Assembly: GCF_031846515.1 (NCBI RefSeq)
Contig: NZ_JAVRHO010000007.1
Span: 1-64,000, forward strand
DNA length: 64,000 nt
DNA from: Autumnicola lenta
Lineage (GTDB): Bacteria; Bacteroidota; Bacteroidia; Flavobacteriales; Flavobacteriaceae
Direction: 5' to 3'
Shown in pieces: positions 18,533-27,371 of the stretch. How positions within the stretch are numbered: position 1 is the stretch's first letter; every line of letters starts with the position of its first letter. The position numbers and the translations under genes are program-made. A model generated the notes under the pieces. It was not told the origin of the DNA. It saw only the letters and a list, made by a program, of their open reading frames with translations, and ran no database searches.

Positions 18533-21500
18533 ATGGCAAATTTTTACAAGTATTGGAATTTGAGGAGGGTTGTAAGCCTTATAGGATTATTCACTCTTTT
18601 ATTCGTAGCAGGACCGCTTTTTTCACAAGGAATTAATTTCCGGGCTTCAGGTCTTCAAAACCTGGAAGTGATCCAGCCTACTTCACTCGAATTTGGACCT
18701 GATGGTCGTTTATATGTTGCACAACAAGACGGAGTAATCTGGGCGCTGCGGATAGAAAGAGAAGATGCTGCAGCCGGTGCAGGCACTTACACCGTGACTC
18801 AGGCTGAAAAGATTGAACTTATTCGCACGTCAACACCCAATCACAATGATGATGGTTCTGCTTATGGAGCTTTAAAAAGGCAGATTACAGGAATCGTTAC
18901 TGCTGGTACTTCTCTTAATCCCGTTGTTATTGTTAGTTCTTCAGATTCTCGTATTGGGGGTAGTGGAGGCGGGACTGATACGAACCTGGATACCAATTCG
19001 GGAGTAATAAGCGAGCTCACCTGGAATGGCGAAAATTGGGAGAAGGTGGAACTGGTAAGGGGACTTCCGCGTGCAGAAGAAAATCACTCCAGTAATGGAA
19101 TGGATATCTTTCAAAAAGGCGGAAGAACATATTTGCTCTTGCAGCAGGGTGGACATACTAACAAGGGGGCGCCAAGTAATAACTTTGCAGGAACTCCTGA
19201 ATATTTTCTTTCTGGAGCTGTTCTGGTCATGGATTTAACTTCACTGCACTCCATGCCTGCTTATGATGATCCGGTAAATAAGGTAAAGTATGTTTACGAT
19301 CTTCCTACTCTTAATGATCCGGAGCGTGCAGATATTGATAATACCCATGTGGAATTTCCTTATCCTCCGGGTCATCCATTGTATAATTCAATAATTGATA
19401 TTGGTGATCCTTTTGGCGGCAACAATGGCTTAAATCAGGCTTTTGCTGAAGATGGAGGTCCAGTCCAGATTTTCTCACCTGGCTATAGAAATGGGTATGA
19501 TATCGTAATTACTGAAGAAGGGAGGATTTATACCTCAGATAATGGTCCAAACCAGGGTTGGGGTGGGGTGCCTCTTATCTATGATGCTAATGATAGCTAT
19601 AAAGGTTATCAAGGGGAGCCAGGATTAATTTATAATCCCGATGCGGGGGACTACGTGACCAACGGTTATAATCAGAGTGCCAGCAATACTCTGGGAGATG
19701 CATTGGTTTATATTGGTACTATAGATGATGAGAACAATTATTTTTATGGGGGGCATCCTAATCCAAGCAGGGCCTTTCCTGAAAAGGCGGGGATTATGAT
19801 TTACGAACAGGTAAATGGGAAATGGGAATTGACCGGGAATTTGAAATTGAGCGAACTGCTGGCAGATGTGTCGGGGTATTTTAATTCGTCATTCTCTATA
19901 AATGATTTTCCTGATGATCCGAGACAGGGTGAATATTCTTATGCAGATGAAGCTAATCCTAACGTATTAGATATAAAAGGGTCTTCCACAAATGGAATCT
20001 GCGTATATACTGCATCAAATTTTGATGGTGTGATGCAGGGAAATCTTTTAACAGCATCTTTCAACGGAGATATTAACAGGTATACCCTCTCCGCTACCGG
20101 GGATGCAGTGGAGAGTGAGGAACAAACATTTCAGGGCTTCGGGTCTACTCCTTTAGATGTTATTGCCCAGGGAGATGAGGATATTTTTCCCGGCACAGTA
20201 TGGTCTGCGACTTATGGGGCTAATGCAATTACCATATTCGAACCGGGAGATGCGGTAACCGGTTGTCTTCAGCCCGGGGACGAAGGTTATGATGGTACTG
20301 CAGATTATGATTTTGATGGTTATACCAATGATGATGAGAAGGCCAATGGTACTAACATTTGTTCTGGCGGAAGTTCCCCCTCAGATAATAATAAAAATGG
20401 GATCTCAGATCTTTGGGATGAAGATGATGATGATGATGGTGTAGAAGATATTTTCGATGCTTTTGCTCTTGATTCTAATAATGGTATGGACACTAATCTT
20501 CCTGTGTTCTACCCTTTTTGGAACAATGATCCCGGTACTGGTCTTTTTGGCCTGGGATTTACCGGCTTAATGTTAAATCCCACACCTACAAATTACCTGG
20601 ATCAGTATGAGGAACCTAATTTAAGTTTTGGAGGAGCTGCGGGGAAAGCAACAGTAGATTTTGTTGATGAAGGAGATGCAGTGGGAAATGTGAATTCTCA
20701 AAATAACGGGTTTCAATTTGGTGTTAATGTAGATTCAAATTCCGGTCCTTTTAATGTGCACACAAGGCTGGAGTCACCATTTTTCTCGATTGAAGGTAAT
20801 CAGACAGATCCTTTGCAAGAACAGTCATATGGAATTTTTATAGGTAACGGTGATCAGGACAATTATCTAAAAGTGGTTCTCATGGAAGGAACTGCTGCAG
20901 GAGATGGCTTGAATGGTATAGAAATATTGGTAGAGGACAATGCTGTTCCAGAAAAACAGGTATATGATGTTGCTGATATTACTACAAATAATGCAGTTGA
21001 TTTATACATTAGCATCAATCCTCAGGCAAACACTGCTCAAGTGTATATATCACTGGATGGAGGAATTACTCAGCAGGTGGTGGGTAGTTCTGTAAACCTG
21101 CCAATATCTTTCCTGGATCCTACAGATGCAAAAGGGATGGCCGTAGGCTTTATTAGCACTTCTGTAGGAGCAGGCCCTGCATTTGGAGCTACATGGGATT
21201 TTATTAATGTTACAGAAAGTAAATTAAATACACTCAGCACAGAAATTGATACCCTTAATTTTGGAACTAGAATTAATAGTATTGGTAAAATAGCCCTGGA
21301 GCTTGAGGTGCTAAACGACGGCGGTCCAGATTATGGTACTATTAGTATTGATAGTTCTGCGATCTCAGGTCCCGATCAGGCCTCATTTGCTATGGAGTCG
21401 GGCCCGCAAAAGATAGGTCCAGGCACCAAGGGAACATTTTCTGTATCCTTTACCTCAGGATCTGCTCTTGGCTATAAAGATGCCACTTTAGAAATTTTTC

Positions 21501-24500
21501 ATGATGGAGAAAACTCGCCCTTACTGGTGCCTCTTTCTGCAATGGTGCAACAGCTTTTAGAGGAGGTTCCTCTGTTGCGTATCAATGCGGGAGGTGATGC
21601 TGTAAGTTCAACAGACGGTGGGCCGCAATGGAGAGCCAATTCGAAAAGTGGACAAACAGTGAGTACCGCATTTTCTTTTAATATTGGTAATATTTTAAAT
21701 ACTGTTCCTGTATTTTCTGAAAGACATGCTTCCATTCCTAACTACATAGATGAAAAGACCTATAATGGCATCTTTGCACAGGAGCGGTGGGATCCCTCCT
21801 CAACGCCTGAAATGAAATTATCCATTCCCGCCAGCGATGGTAACTACAAAGTGAGGCTGTATATGAGTGAAAGTTACGAGTTTTTTGTTACTCCAAACAG
21901 CCGTATTTTTCATGTTAAAATAGAAGAAGATACCGTCGCCGAAAATATAGACCTGGTACAGAAATTTGGTTTCCGCAAAGGGGGGATGCTAGAATTTGAA
22001 ACCAGTGTGGCAGACGGCAAACTGGATATTGAATGGCTGCACAAAGTACAGAACCCTCTTGTAAATGCTATTGAAATTTTTGCAGGGGAATTCGGAGAAA
22101 TTGTGGTGGATTCTATAGTAAATCAGCAGGATTCCCCGGGGGATGTTGTGGACTTTGCTGTTGTAGCAAGAGGTGGCAGTGTTGCAGAGAACTTTGAATA
22201 TACTATTTCAGGACAACCAGATGGTATTTCCATAGAGCCATCTAACGGACAGATTTTTGGAAAAATCAATCTTACTGCTCTCTCCGGCGGGGCCGCTCAT
22301 GATGGGATACATCGGGTAGTTGTAACGGCAGATAAACCTGGTTCAGAAGCTGTAAGTGTTCAGTTTGATTGGCAAATTACAGAAAAAAATTTCCCTTTAC
22401 TTAGAATTAATGCAGGAGGCCCGCAAGTGACCTCTACAGATTACGGCCCGGACTGGGAAGCCGCCGGTACGGATGATACCAGTGAAAATTTTTCCTTTAA
22501 TACGGGTAATAGCATTACTGCAAATCTTTCTTACGCGAACAGGCATTCTTCCATACCGGCTTACATCGATGCGGAAACATTTGATCAAATCTTCGGTTCT
22601 GAGCGCTATGATACGAGCAACGATCCTGAAATGGAAGCGACCATTCCTTTAAATAATGGAATATACTCTGTACGCCTCTACATGGGTGATGGCTATGGTG
22701 GTACAAACGCTCCAGGTAAACGTGTCTTCGATATTTTTCTGGAAGGAAAAAGTCTGGCCAGCAACGTAGATCTTGTAGCAAACTATGGTTTTGGGAAAGG
22801 TTCGATGTTAGAGTTTGAGGTGGAGGTGTTAGATAAAGAATTAAATATTAGCTGGGCTCATAGAACACAGAATCCCCTTATAAATGCCATTGAAATTTAT
22901 GGTTCTAAAGAACTTTTTATAGAACCAGTCGAAAACCAGGAAAATATACCCGGAGATGAAATCTCTTTAGCGGTAACTGCAAGTGGCGGCGATAAGAATC
23001 AGAATTTCGTTTATTCTATTACCGGCCAACCTGATGGTGTGGAGATAGATTCTCTTTCAGGTGAAATTTCAGGAATAATTCTGGAAACAGCCTTGTCAGG
23101 AGGACCTATGATAGACGGTGTTCACAACGTGGTGGTTTCAGCAGAAAAAGCGGGATCAGACCCGGTTATTGCAGAATTTGAATGGGAAGTTAGCAGAAAA
23201 GAATTCCCCATCCTTCGAATAAATGCAGGAGGGCCACTAGTAATCTCCACAGATAATGGACCTGATTGGCAGGCAAATTCAGGAGGCGCAACAAACCTCG
23301 ATTTTATCTTTAATACTGGAAATTCAATTTCTTCCAGTCTTAACTACAACAATAAACATTCTTCCGTACCAGAGTATATAGATGAAGCAACTTTTAATGA
23401 GTTGTTCCATTACGAGCGGTACGATCCTGGATCGGAGCCTGAAATGGAAGTAGCCATACCGCTGGGCAACGGTAAATATACTGTGAGGTTGTTCATGGGA
23501 GATAGCTATGGAGGAACTAACGACCCAGGCCGTCGTGTTTTTGATATCCTTATGGAAGGCAAACTACTGAGTGATAACATAGATCTCACCGCACACTATG
23601 GTTTCGGAAAAGCAGTGATGCTGGAATATGTGGTAGAAGTAGCTGATGAAATGCTCAACATATCATGGGGACATGAGGTTCAAAACCCTTTAATTAATGC
23701 TATTGAAATCTATGGCAGGGAAGCAGTTTCTATAAATGCCATTGCAGAGCAGAAGAATAATCCGGGAGATCAGGTTTCCTTACAAGCGCTAGCCACAGGA
23801 GGTAATCAGGATATTGCATTTAAATACTCGATCTCTGGACAACCCGACGGAATAACAATAGACAGCATAACGGGAGAAATTTCAGGAATTGTTGAAGAAG
23901 CAGCCATGTCTGGAGGTGAACTGGCTGATGGAGTACATTCTGTCACAGTAACTGCAGAAAAAGCAGACTCAGAGCCAGTGAGTACAGAATTCGAATGGAT
24001 AATCCGGAATGAACTCCTGCCGGTATTAAGGGTAAACGCCGGTGGACCGCTTGTGACTGCCACAGATGGAGGCCCCAACTGGCAGGCAAATACCAGCACT
24101 TCTGCTAGTCAGGAGTTTAGCTTTAATACAGGTAATCCATATCCTGCAAGGCTCACTTACGAGAGCCGTCACACCTCGATACCAGAATATATAGATGAAA
24201 CAACTTTTAGCCAAATATTTGGGCATGAACGTTATGACAGCGGTGCCTCTCCAGAGATGGAATTAAATGTTCCTCTAAGTAACGGCTCCTATTTTGTAAG
24301 GCTTTATATTGGTGATGGTAATAAATCTACAAATAGCATCGGCCGCCGCGTATTTAATATTCTAATGGAAGGAAAGGTGGTTGCGGATAGTATGGACTTA
24401 GCTTTGGAATTTGGTCCAGGCAAAGGCGCCATGCTTGAATATGAGGTTGAGGTTCTGGACGAGGAATTAACAATAGCATGGGGGCATGTGATTCAAAATC

Positions 24501-27247
24501 CTATAATTAATGCAGTTGAGGTTTATGCAACTCAGGCACTTACCATAGCTCCAATTGCTGAACAGCAAAATGCACCGGGAGATCAGGTTAGCCTGGCGCT
24601 GGCGGCTAATGGTGGTAATAACTCCGATCTTGTTTATTCTATGGTAGGGCAGCCAGATGGTATAAATATCGATCCTGCTACAGGAGTAATTTCTGGAGTT
24701 ATAGCAGAAAGTTCAATAAACGGGGGAGATAATGCAGATGGCATTCACTCCGTAACAGTAAGTGTGGAAAAACCGGGAGTAAATGCTGTTAGTACAGAAT
24801 TTGACTGGATAGTTGCTTATGAAACCATAACTGTACTTCGTATAAACGCAGGAGGTACTTTAGTGGTTGCCAGTGATGAGGGACCCGATTGGCAGGCAAA
24901 TAATAGTGGTGCAGTAAGCACAGATTTTTTCTTTAATACAGGCAATCCCTATTCAACTAATTTTAGTTATGCTAACCGCCATTCTTCCATTCCTGAATAT
25001 ATAGATCAGTCCACGTTTAATGCAATTTTTGCAAATGAACGCTGGGACGGAGGCGCTAATCCTGAAATGGAAGTTGCCATACCTCTGCCCAATGGGATTT
25101 ATACGGTACGGCTGTTTATGGGAGATGCAAACCGCTCAACAAATACGCCGGGCAGGCGGGTTTTTGATGTGCTTCTGGAGGATTCAGTAATGGTTGAAAA
25201 TCTGGACCTGGTAAGGGATTTTGGTTCTGGAAAAGGCGCGATGATTGAGTTTGAAACTGAAGTAACCGACGGAACGCTTAATATATCATGGGCTCATGAA
25301 GTCCAGAATCCTCTGATAAATGCTATTGAAATTCTGACTATTGATAAGCCAAATCCATTAATTCTGGACGCGATTGCTGACCGGCAAAATGATCCGGGAG
25401 ATATTATTGCTCTCGAGGTCGCGGCCAGTGGAGGCAACTCCAACTATTATCTCTATTCTATGAAGGGACAGCCTGATGGTATCCAAATAGATACTCTAAC
25501 GGGAAAAATATCTGGATTTATAGATTATACAAGTAGGAATTTAGGAAGTAATCAGGAAGTAGTGGTAAGCTTAATAGATAAAAGCAGCCAGGAAGAAGAT
25601 ACCCTCTCAATAAGCTTCAACTGGAATATAACTAACGTAGTCAATACGAATGATTGGACGGATAGGCAGGAAAACGAAAGTTATACTCCAAGACATGAAT
25701 GCTCTTTTGTGCAGGCAGGCGATAAATTCTATCTAATGGGAGGACGGGAAAATCCAGGTACTATCGATGTTTACGATTATTCTTCAAACAGCTGGGAAGC
25801 GCTTGTGGATTCAGCACCTGTAGAATTTAATCATTTTCAGGCCACAGAATATAAAGGCTTGATCTGGATCATAGGTGCTTTTAAGGATAACCATTTCCCA
25901 AGGGAAAGTCCTGCTGAGTTTATCTGGGCGTTTGACCCTGCTGCGCGGGTATGGATACAGGGTCCCGAAATTCCTCTAAACCGTCAACGGGGTTCTGCAG
26001 GTCTTGTTGTTTACAAAGATAAATTTTATGTTGTTGGAGGTAATACTGTTGGGCATAATGGAGGAGCCGTAGCCTGGTTCGATGAATACGACCCTGCAAC
26101 GGGCACCTGGACTCCAATGCTGGATGCACCACATGTGAGGGATCATTTTCATGCTGTAATGATTGGAAATGAACTATACGTGGCAGGAGGACGCTTATCC
26201 GGAGGGACTGGAGGTACCTTTAAACCTCTTGTAGCCGAGGTGGATGTTTATGATTTTAATTCAGCTACATGGCGTACATTATCGGGAGCAAAAAATTTAC
26301 CTACGCCACGCGCCGGTTGTACCTCAGTTAATTATAGGGATAAGTTACTTGTAATTGGCGGTGAAGTTGAAGCTGAAATAATAGACGGTCAGGCAGTAAG
26401 TGATGCTCTTAAAATTACTGAGGAGTATGATCCGGTAAGACAAACCTGGAAGAGACTACCCAATATGAATTATAAAAGGCATGGTACGCAGGCAGTAGTG
26501 TCCGGTGATGCAATATTTATTTTAGCGGGTTCTTATGAATTGGGAGGAGGATCTCAGCGAAATATGGAGAATTATGGAGAAGATAATCCTCAAGGATTAC
26601 CAAGTATAGGAAGTAACCTTGTAGTGCCTGATACCGTTACCATTGAGCCGTCAACCACTGAGACAATTCAGATGGAAGTAAGTGGTGGTAATGTGGGAAT
26701 ATTCGTGAGTTCTATAGAAATTTCAGGAAGTAATGCTGGTAATTTCAGAATACTCTCAGAAGAATATTCCAATGTGCTGATACATCCGGATTCTCTGCGA
26801 ACAATTTCAGTTGAACATTTAGGTGCTTTAGAGGGAGACACCGCAACTGTAGTAATAAATTATGGTTTTGGTGAACAACAATTTATTCAGCTGCAAAGTT
26901 CAGCGGAGGCAAAATCCGTTCTTGATGAGTCAGAAATTTTGAAAGCCGGGGAACCCGTGGTTATGGGAACCATGGAAGTTTCGGAGCAAGAATTAGCTGT
27001 TGCCTCTATTTCACCAAACCCTGCTTCAGGTTACTTTAATGTAAATTATTTTTCAGAAGATGATGTTTTGGAAACCATCTTAATCTATAATATGAGTGGC
27101 AGGATGATTAGAAGCTTTAGGGCTAATGAAGTTAAAGATGATAATGCTTATAAAGTTCCAATAGATTATATTTCTCCGGGAACTTACATTGTAAGATTAT
27201 TGGACACTCAGGGAGTAGAAATACAAAAATTGTTAATTATAAAGTAA
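18533..27247 (+). CDS. Giant T9SS-secreted multidomain protein: dehydrogenase-like propeller, five malectin/Ig repeats, Kelch
   Basis: The 2904-residue protein has a signal peptide ending near residue 32. Residues about 35-575 resemble the six-bladed propeller of PQQ-dependent sugar/sorbosone dehydrogenases (LEFGPDGRLYVAQQDG, YTSDNGPNQGWGG). An Asp-rich calcium-binding stretch follows (about 590-643; YDFDGYTNDDE, DEDDDDDGVED, thrombospondin-3-like), then a jelly-roll-like region (650-905) and a choice-of-anchor-like Ig domain (905-1010). Five tandem units start at residues 1012, 1287, 1558, 1829 and 2099. Each has a malectin domain opening with LRINAGG or LRVNAGG, then a He_PIG-type Ig segment with GQPDGI. 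A Kelch propeller (2374-2680; FYLMGGRENPG, FYVVGGNTVG), another Ig-like module and a T9SS type A sorting domain (2824-2904; SISPNPASGYF, PGTYIVRLL) finish it. It is probably surface-attached through T9SS and binds glycans through the malectin modules; enzyme activity is not shown. Confidence 0.85.
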   Translation: MANFYKYWNLRRVVSLIGLFTLLFVAGPLFSQGINFRASGLQNLEVIQPTSLEFGPDGRLYVAQQDGVIWALRIEREDAAAGAGTYTVTQAEKIELIRTSTPNHNDDGSAYGALKRQITGIVTAGTSLNPVVIVSSSDSRIGGSGGGTDTNLDTNSGVISELTWNGENWEKVELVRGLPRAEENHSSNGMDIFQKGGRTYLLLQQGGHTNKGAPSNNFAGTPEYFLSGAVLVMDLTSLHSMPAYDDPVNKVKYVYDLPTLNDPERADIDNTHVEFPYPPGHPLYNSIIDIGDPFGGNNGLNQAFAEDGGPVQIFSPGYRNGYDIVITEEGRIYTSDNGPNQGWGGVPLIYDANDSYKGYQGEPGLIYNPDAGDYVTNGYNQSASNTLGDALVYIGTIDDENNYFYGGHPNPSRAFPEKAGIMIYEQVNGKWELTGNLKLSELLADVSGYFNSSFSINDFPDDPRQGEYSYADEANPNVLDIKGSSTNGICVYTASNFDGVMQGNLLTASFNGDINRYTLSATGDAVESEEQTFQGFGSTPLDVIAQGDEDIFPGTVWSATYGANAITIFEPGDAVTGCLQPGDEGYDGTADYDFDGYTNDDEKANGTNICSGGSSPSDNNKNGISDLWDEDDDDDGVEDIFDAFALDSNNGMDTNLPVFYPFWNNDPGTGLFGLGFTGLMLNPTPTNYLDQYEEPNLSFGGAAGKATVDFVDEGDAVGNVNSQNNGFQFGVNVDSNSGPFNVHTRLESPFFSIEGNQTDPLQEQSYGIFIGNGDQDNYLKVVLMEGTAAGDGLNGIEILVEDNAVPEKQVYDVADITTNNAVDLYISINPQANTAQVYISLDGGITQQVVGSSVNLPISFLDPTDAKGMAVGFISTSVGAGPAFGATWDFINVTESKLNTLSTEIDTLNFGTRINSIGKIALELEVLNDGGPDYGTISIDSSAISGPDQASFAMESGPQKIGPGTKGTFSVSFTSGSALGYKDATLEIFHDGENSPLLVPLSAMVQQLLEEVPLLRINAGGDAVSSTDGGPQWRANSKSGQTVSTAFSFNIGNILNTVPVFSERHASIPNYIDEKTYNGIFAQERWDPSSTPEMKLSIPASDGNYKVRLYMSESYEFFVTPNSRIFHVKIEEDTVAENIDLVQKFGFRKGGMLEFETSVADGKLDIEWLHKVQNPLVNAIEIFAGEFGEIVVDSIVNQQDSPGDVVDFAVVARGGSVAENFEYTISGQPDGISIEPSNGQIFGKINLTALSGGAAHDGIHRVVVTADKPGSEAVSVQFDWQITEKNFPLLRINAGGPQVTSTDYGPDWEAAGTDDTSENFSFNTGNSITANLSYANRHSSIPAYIDAETFDQIFGSERYDTSNDPEMEATIPLNNGIYSVRLYMGDGYGGTNAPGKRVFDIFLEGKSLASNVDLVANYGFGKGSMLEFEVEVLDKELNISWAHRTQNPLINAIEIYGSKELFIEPVENQENIPGDEISLAVTASGGDKNQNFVYSITGQPDGVEIDSLSGEISGIILETALSGGPMIDGVHNVVVSAEKAGSDPVIAEFEWEVSRKEFPILRINAGGPLVISTDNGPDWQANSGGATNLDFIFNTGNSISSSLNYNNKHSSVPEYIDEATFNELFHYERYDPGSEPEMEVAIPLGNGKYTVRLFMGDSYGGTNDPGRRVFDILMEGKLLSDNIDLTAHYGFGKAVMLEYVVEVADEMLNISWGHEVQNPLINAIEIYGREAVSINAIAEQKNNPGDQVSLQALATGGNQDIAFKYSISGQPDGITIDSITGEISGIVEEAAMSGGELADGVHSVTVTAEKADSEPVSTEFEWIIRNELLPVLRVNAGGPLVTATDGGPNWQANTSTSASQEFSFNTGNPYPARLTYESRHTSIPEYIDETTFSQIFGHERYDSGASPEMELNVPLSNGSYFVRLYIGDGNKSTNSIGRRVFNILMEGKVVADSMDLALEFGPGKGAMLEYEVEVLDEELTIAWGHVIQNPIINAVEVYATQALTIAPIAEQQNAPGDQVSLALAANGGNNSDLVYSMVGQPDGINIDPATGVISGVIAESSINGGDNADGIHSVTVSVEKPGVNAVSTEFDWIVAYETITVLRINAGGTLVVASDEGPDWQANNSGAVSTDFFFNTGNPYSTNFSYANRHSSIPEYIDQSTFNAIFANERWDGGANPEMEVAIPLPNGIYTVRLFMGDANRSTNTPGRRVFDVLLEDSVMVENLDLVRDFGSGKGAMIEFETEVTDGTLNISWAHEVQNPLINAIEILTIDKPNPLILDAIADRQNDPGDIIALEVAASGGNSNYYLYSMKGQPDGIQIDTLTGKISGFIDYTSRNLGSNQEVVVSLIDKSSQEEDTLSISFNWNITNVVNTNDWTDRQENESYTPRHECSFVQAGDKFYLMGGRENPGTIDVYDYSSNSWEALVDSAPVEFNHFQATEYKGLIWIIGAFKDNHFPRESPAEFIWAFDPAARVWIQGPEIPLNRQRGSAGLVVYKDKFYVVGGNTVGHNGGAVAWFDEYDPATGTWTPMLDAPHVRDHFHAVMIGNELYVAGGRLSGGTGGTFKPLVAEVDVYDFNSATWRTLSGAKNLPTPRAGCTSVNYRDKLLVIGGEVEAEIIDGQAVSDALKITEEYDPVRQTWKRLPNMNYKRHGTQAVVSGDAIFILAGSYELGGGSQRNMENYGEDNPQGLPSIGSNLVVPDTVTIEPSTTETIQMEVSGGNVGIFVSSIEISGSNAGNFRILSEEYSNVLIHPDSLRTISVEHLGALEGDTATVVINYGFGEQQFIQLQSSAEAKSVLDESEILKAGEPVVMGTMEVSEQELAVASISPNPASGYFNVNYFSEDDVLETILIYNMSGRMIRSFRANEVKDDNAYKVPIDYISPGTYIVRLLDTQGVEIQKLLIIK
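21566..25635 (+). repeat. Five tandem malectin plus Ig-like coding repeats
   Basis: Units begin at 21566, 22391, 23204, 24017 and 24827, with periods of 825, 813, 813 and 810 bp. Units 2-5 are visibly closer to each other than to unit 1, which has ESYEFFVTPNS in place of a G(D/N)-rich loop. The repeats share protein motifs but have drifted at DNA level, unlike the fibre-gene repeats downstream. Confidence 0.85.
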
Positions 27248-27270
27248 TTCTTATGCAGTTCGTTTATGAT

Positions 27271-27306
27271 TAAAAGCCCCATACAATATCCTTTATGGGG
27301 CTTTTA
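27271..27306. terminator. Bidirectional terminator between convergent genes
   Basis: AAAAGCCCCATA and TATGGGGCTTTT form a perfect 12-bp stem with an 11-base loop and a T-rich tail. It separates the 2904-aa gene from the convergent fibre gene. Confidence 0.9.
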
Positions 27307-27371
27307 TTTTATCGCTAACTCTTCTAATAAAATGAATAAGCTTTAAAAGATTAACGCTAAGCCATCTTTAT

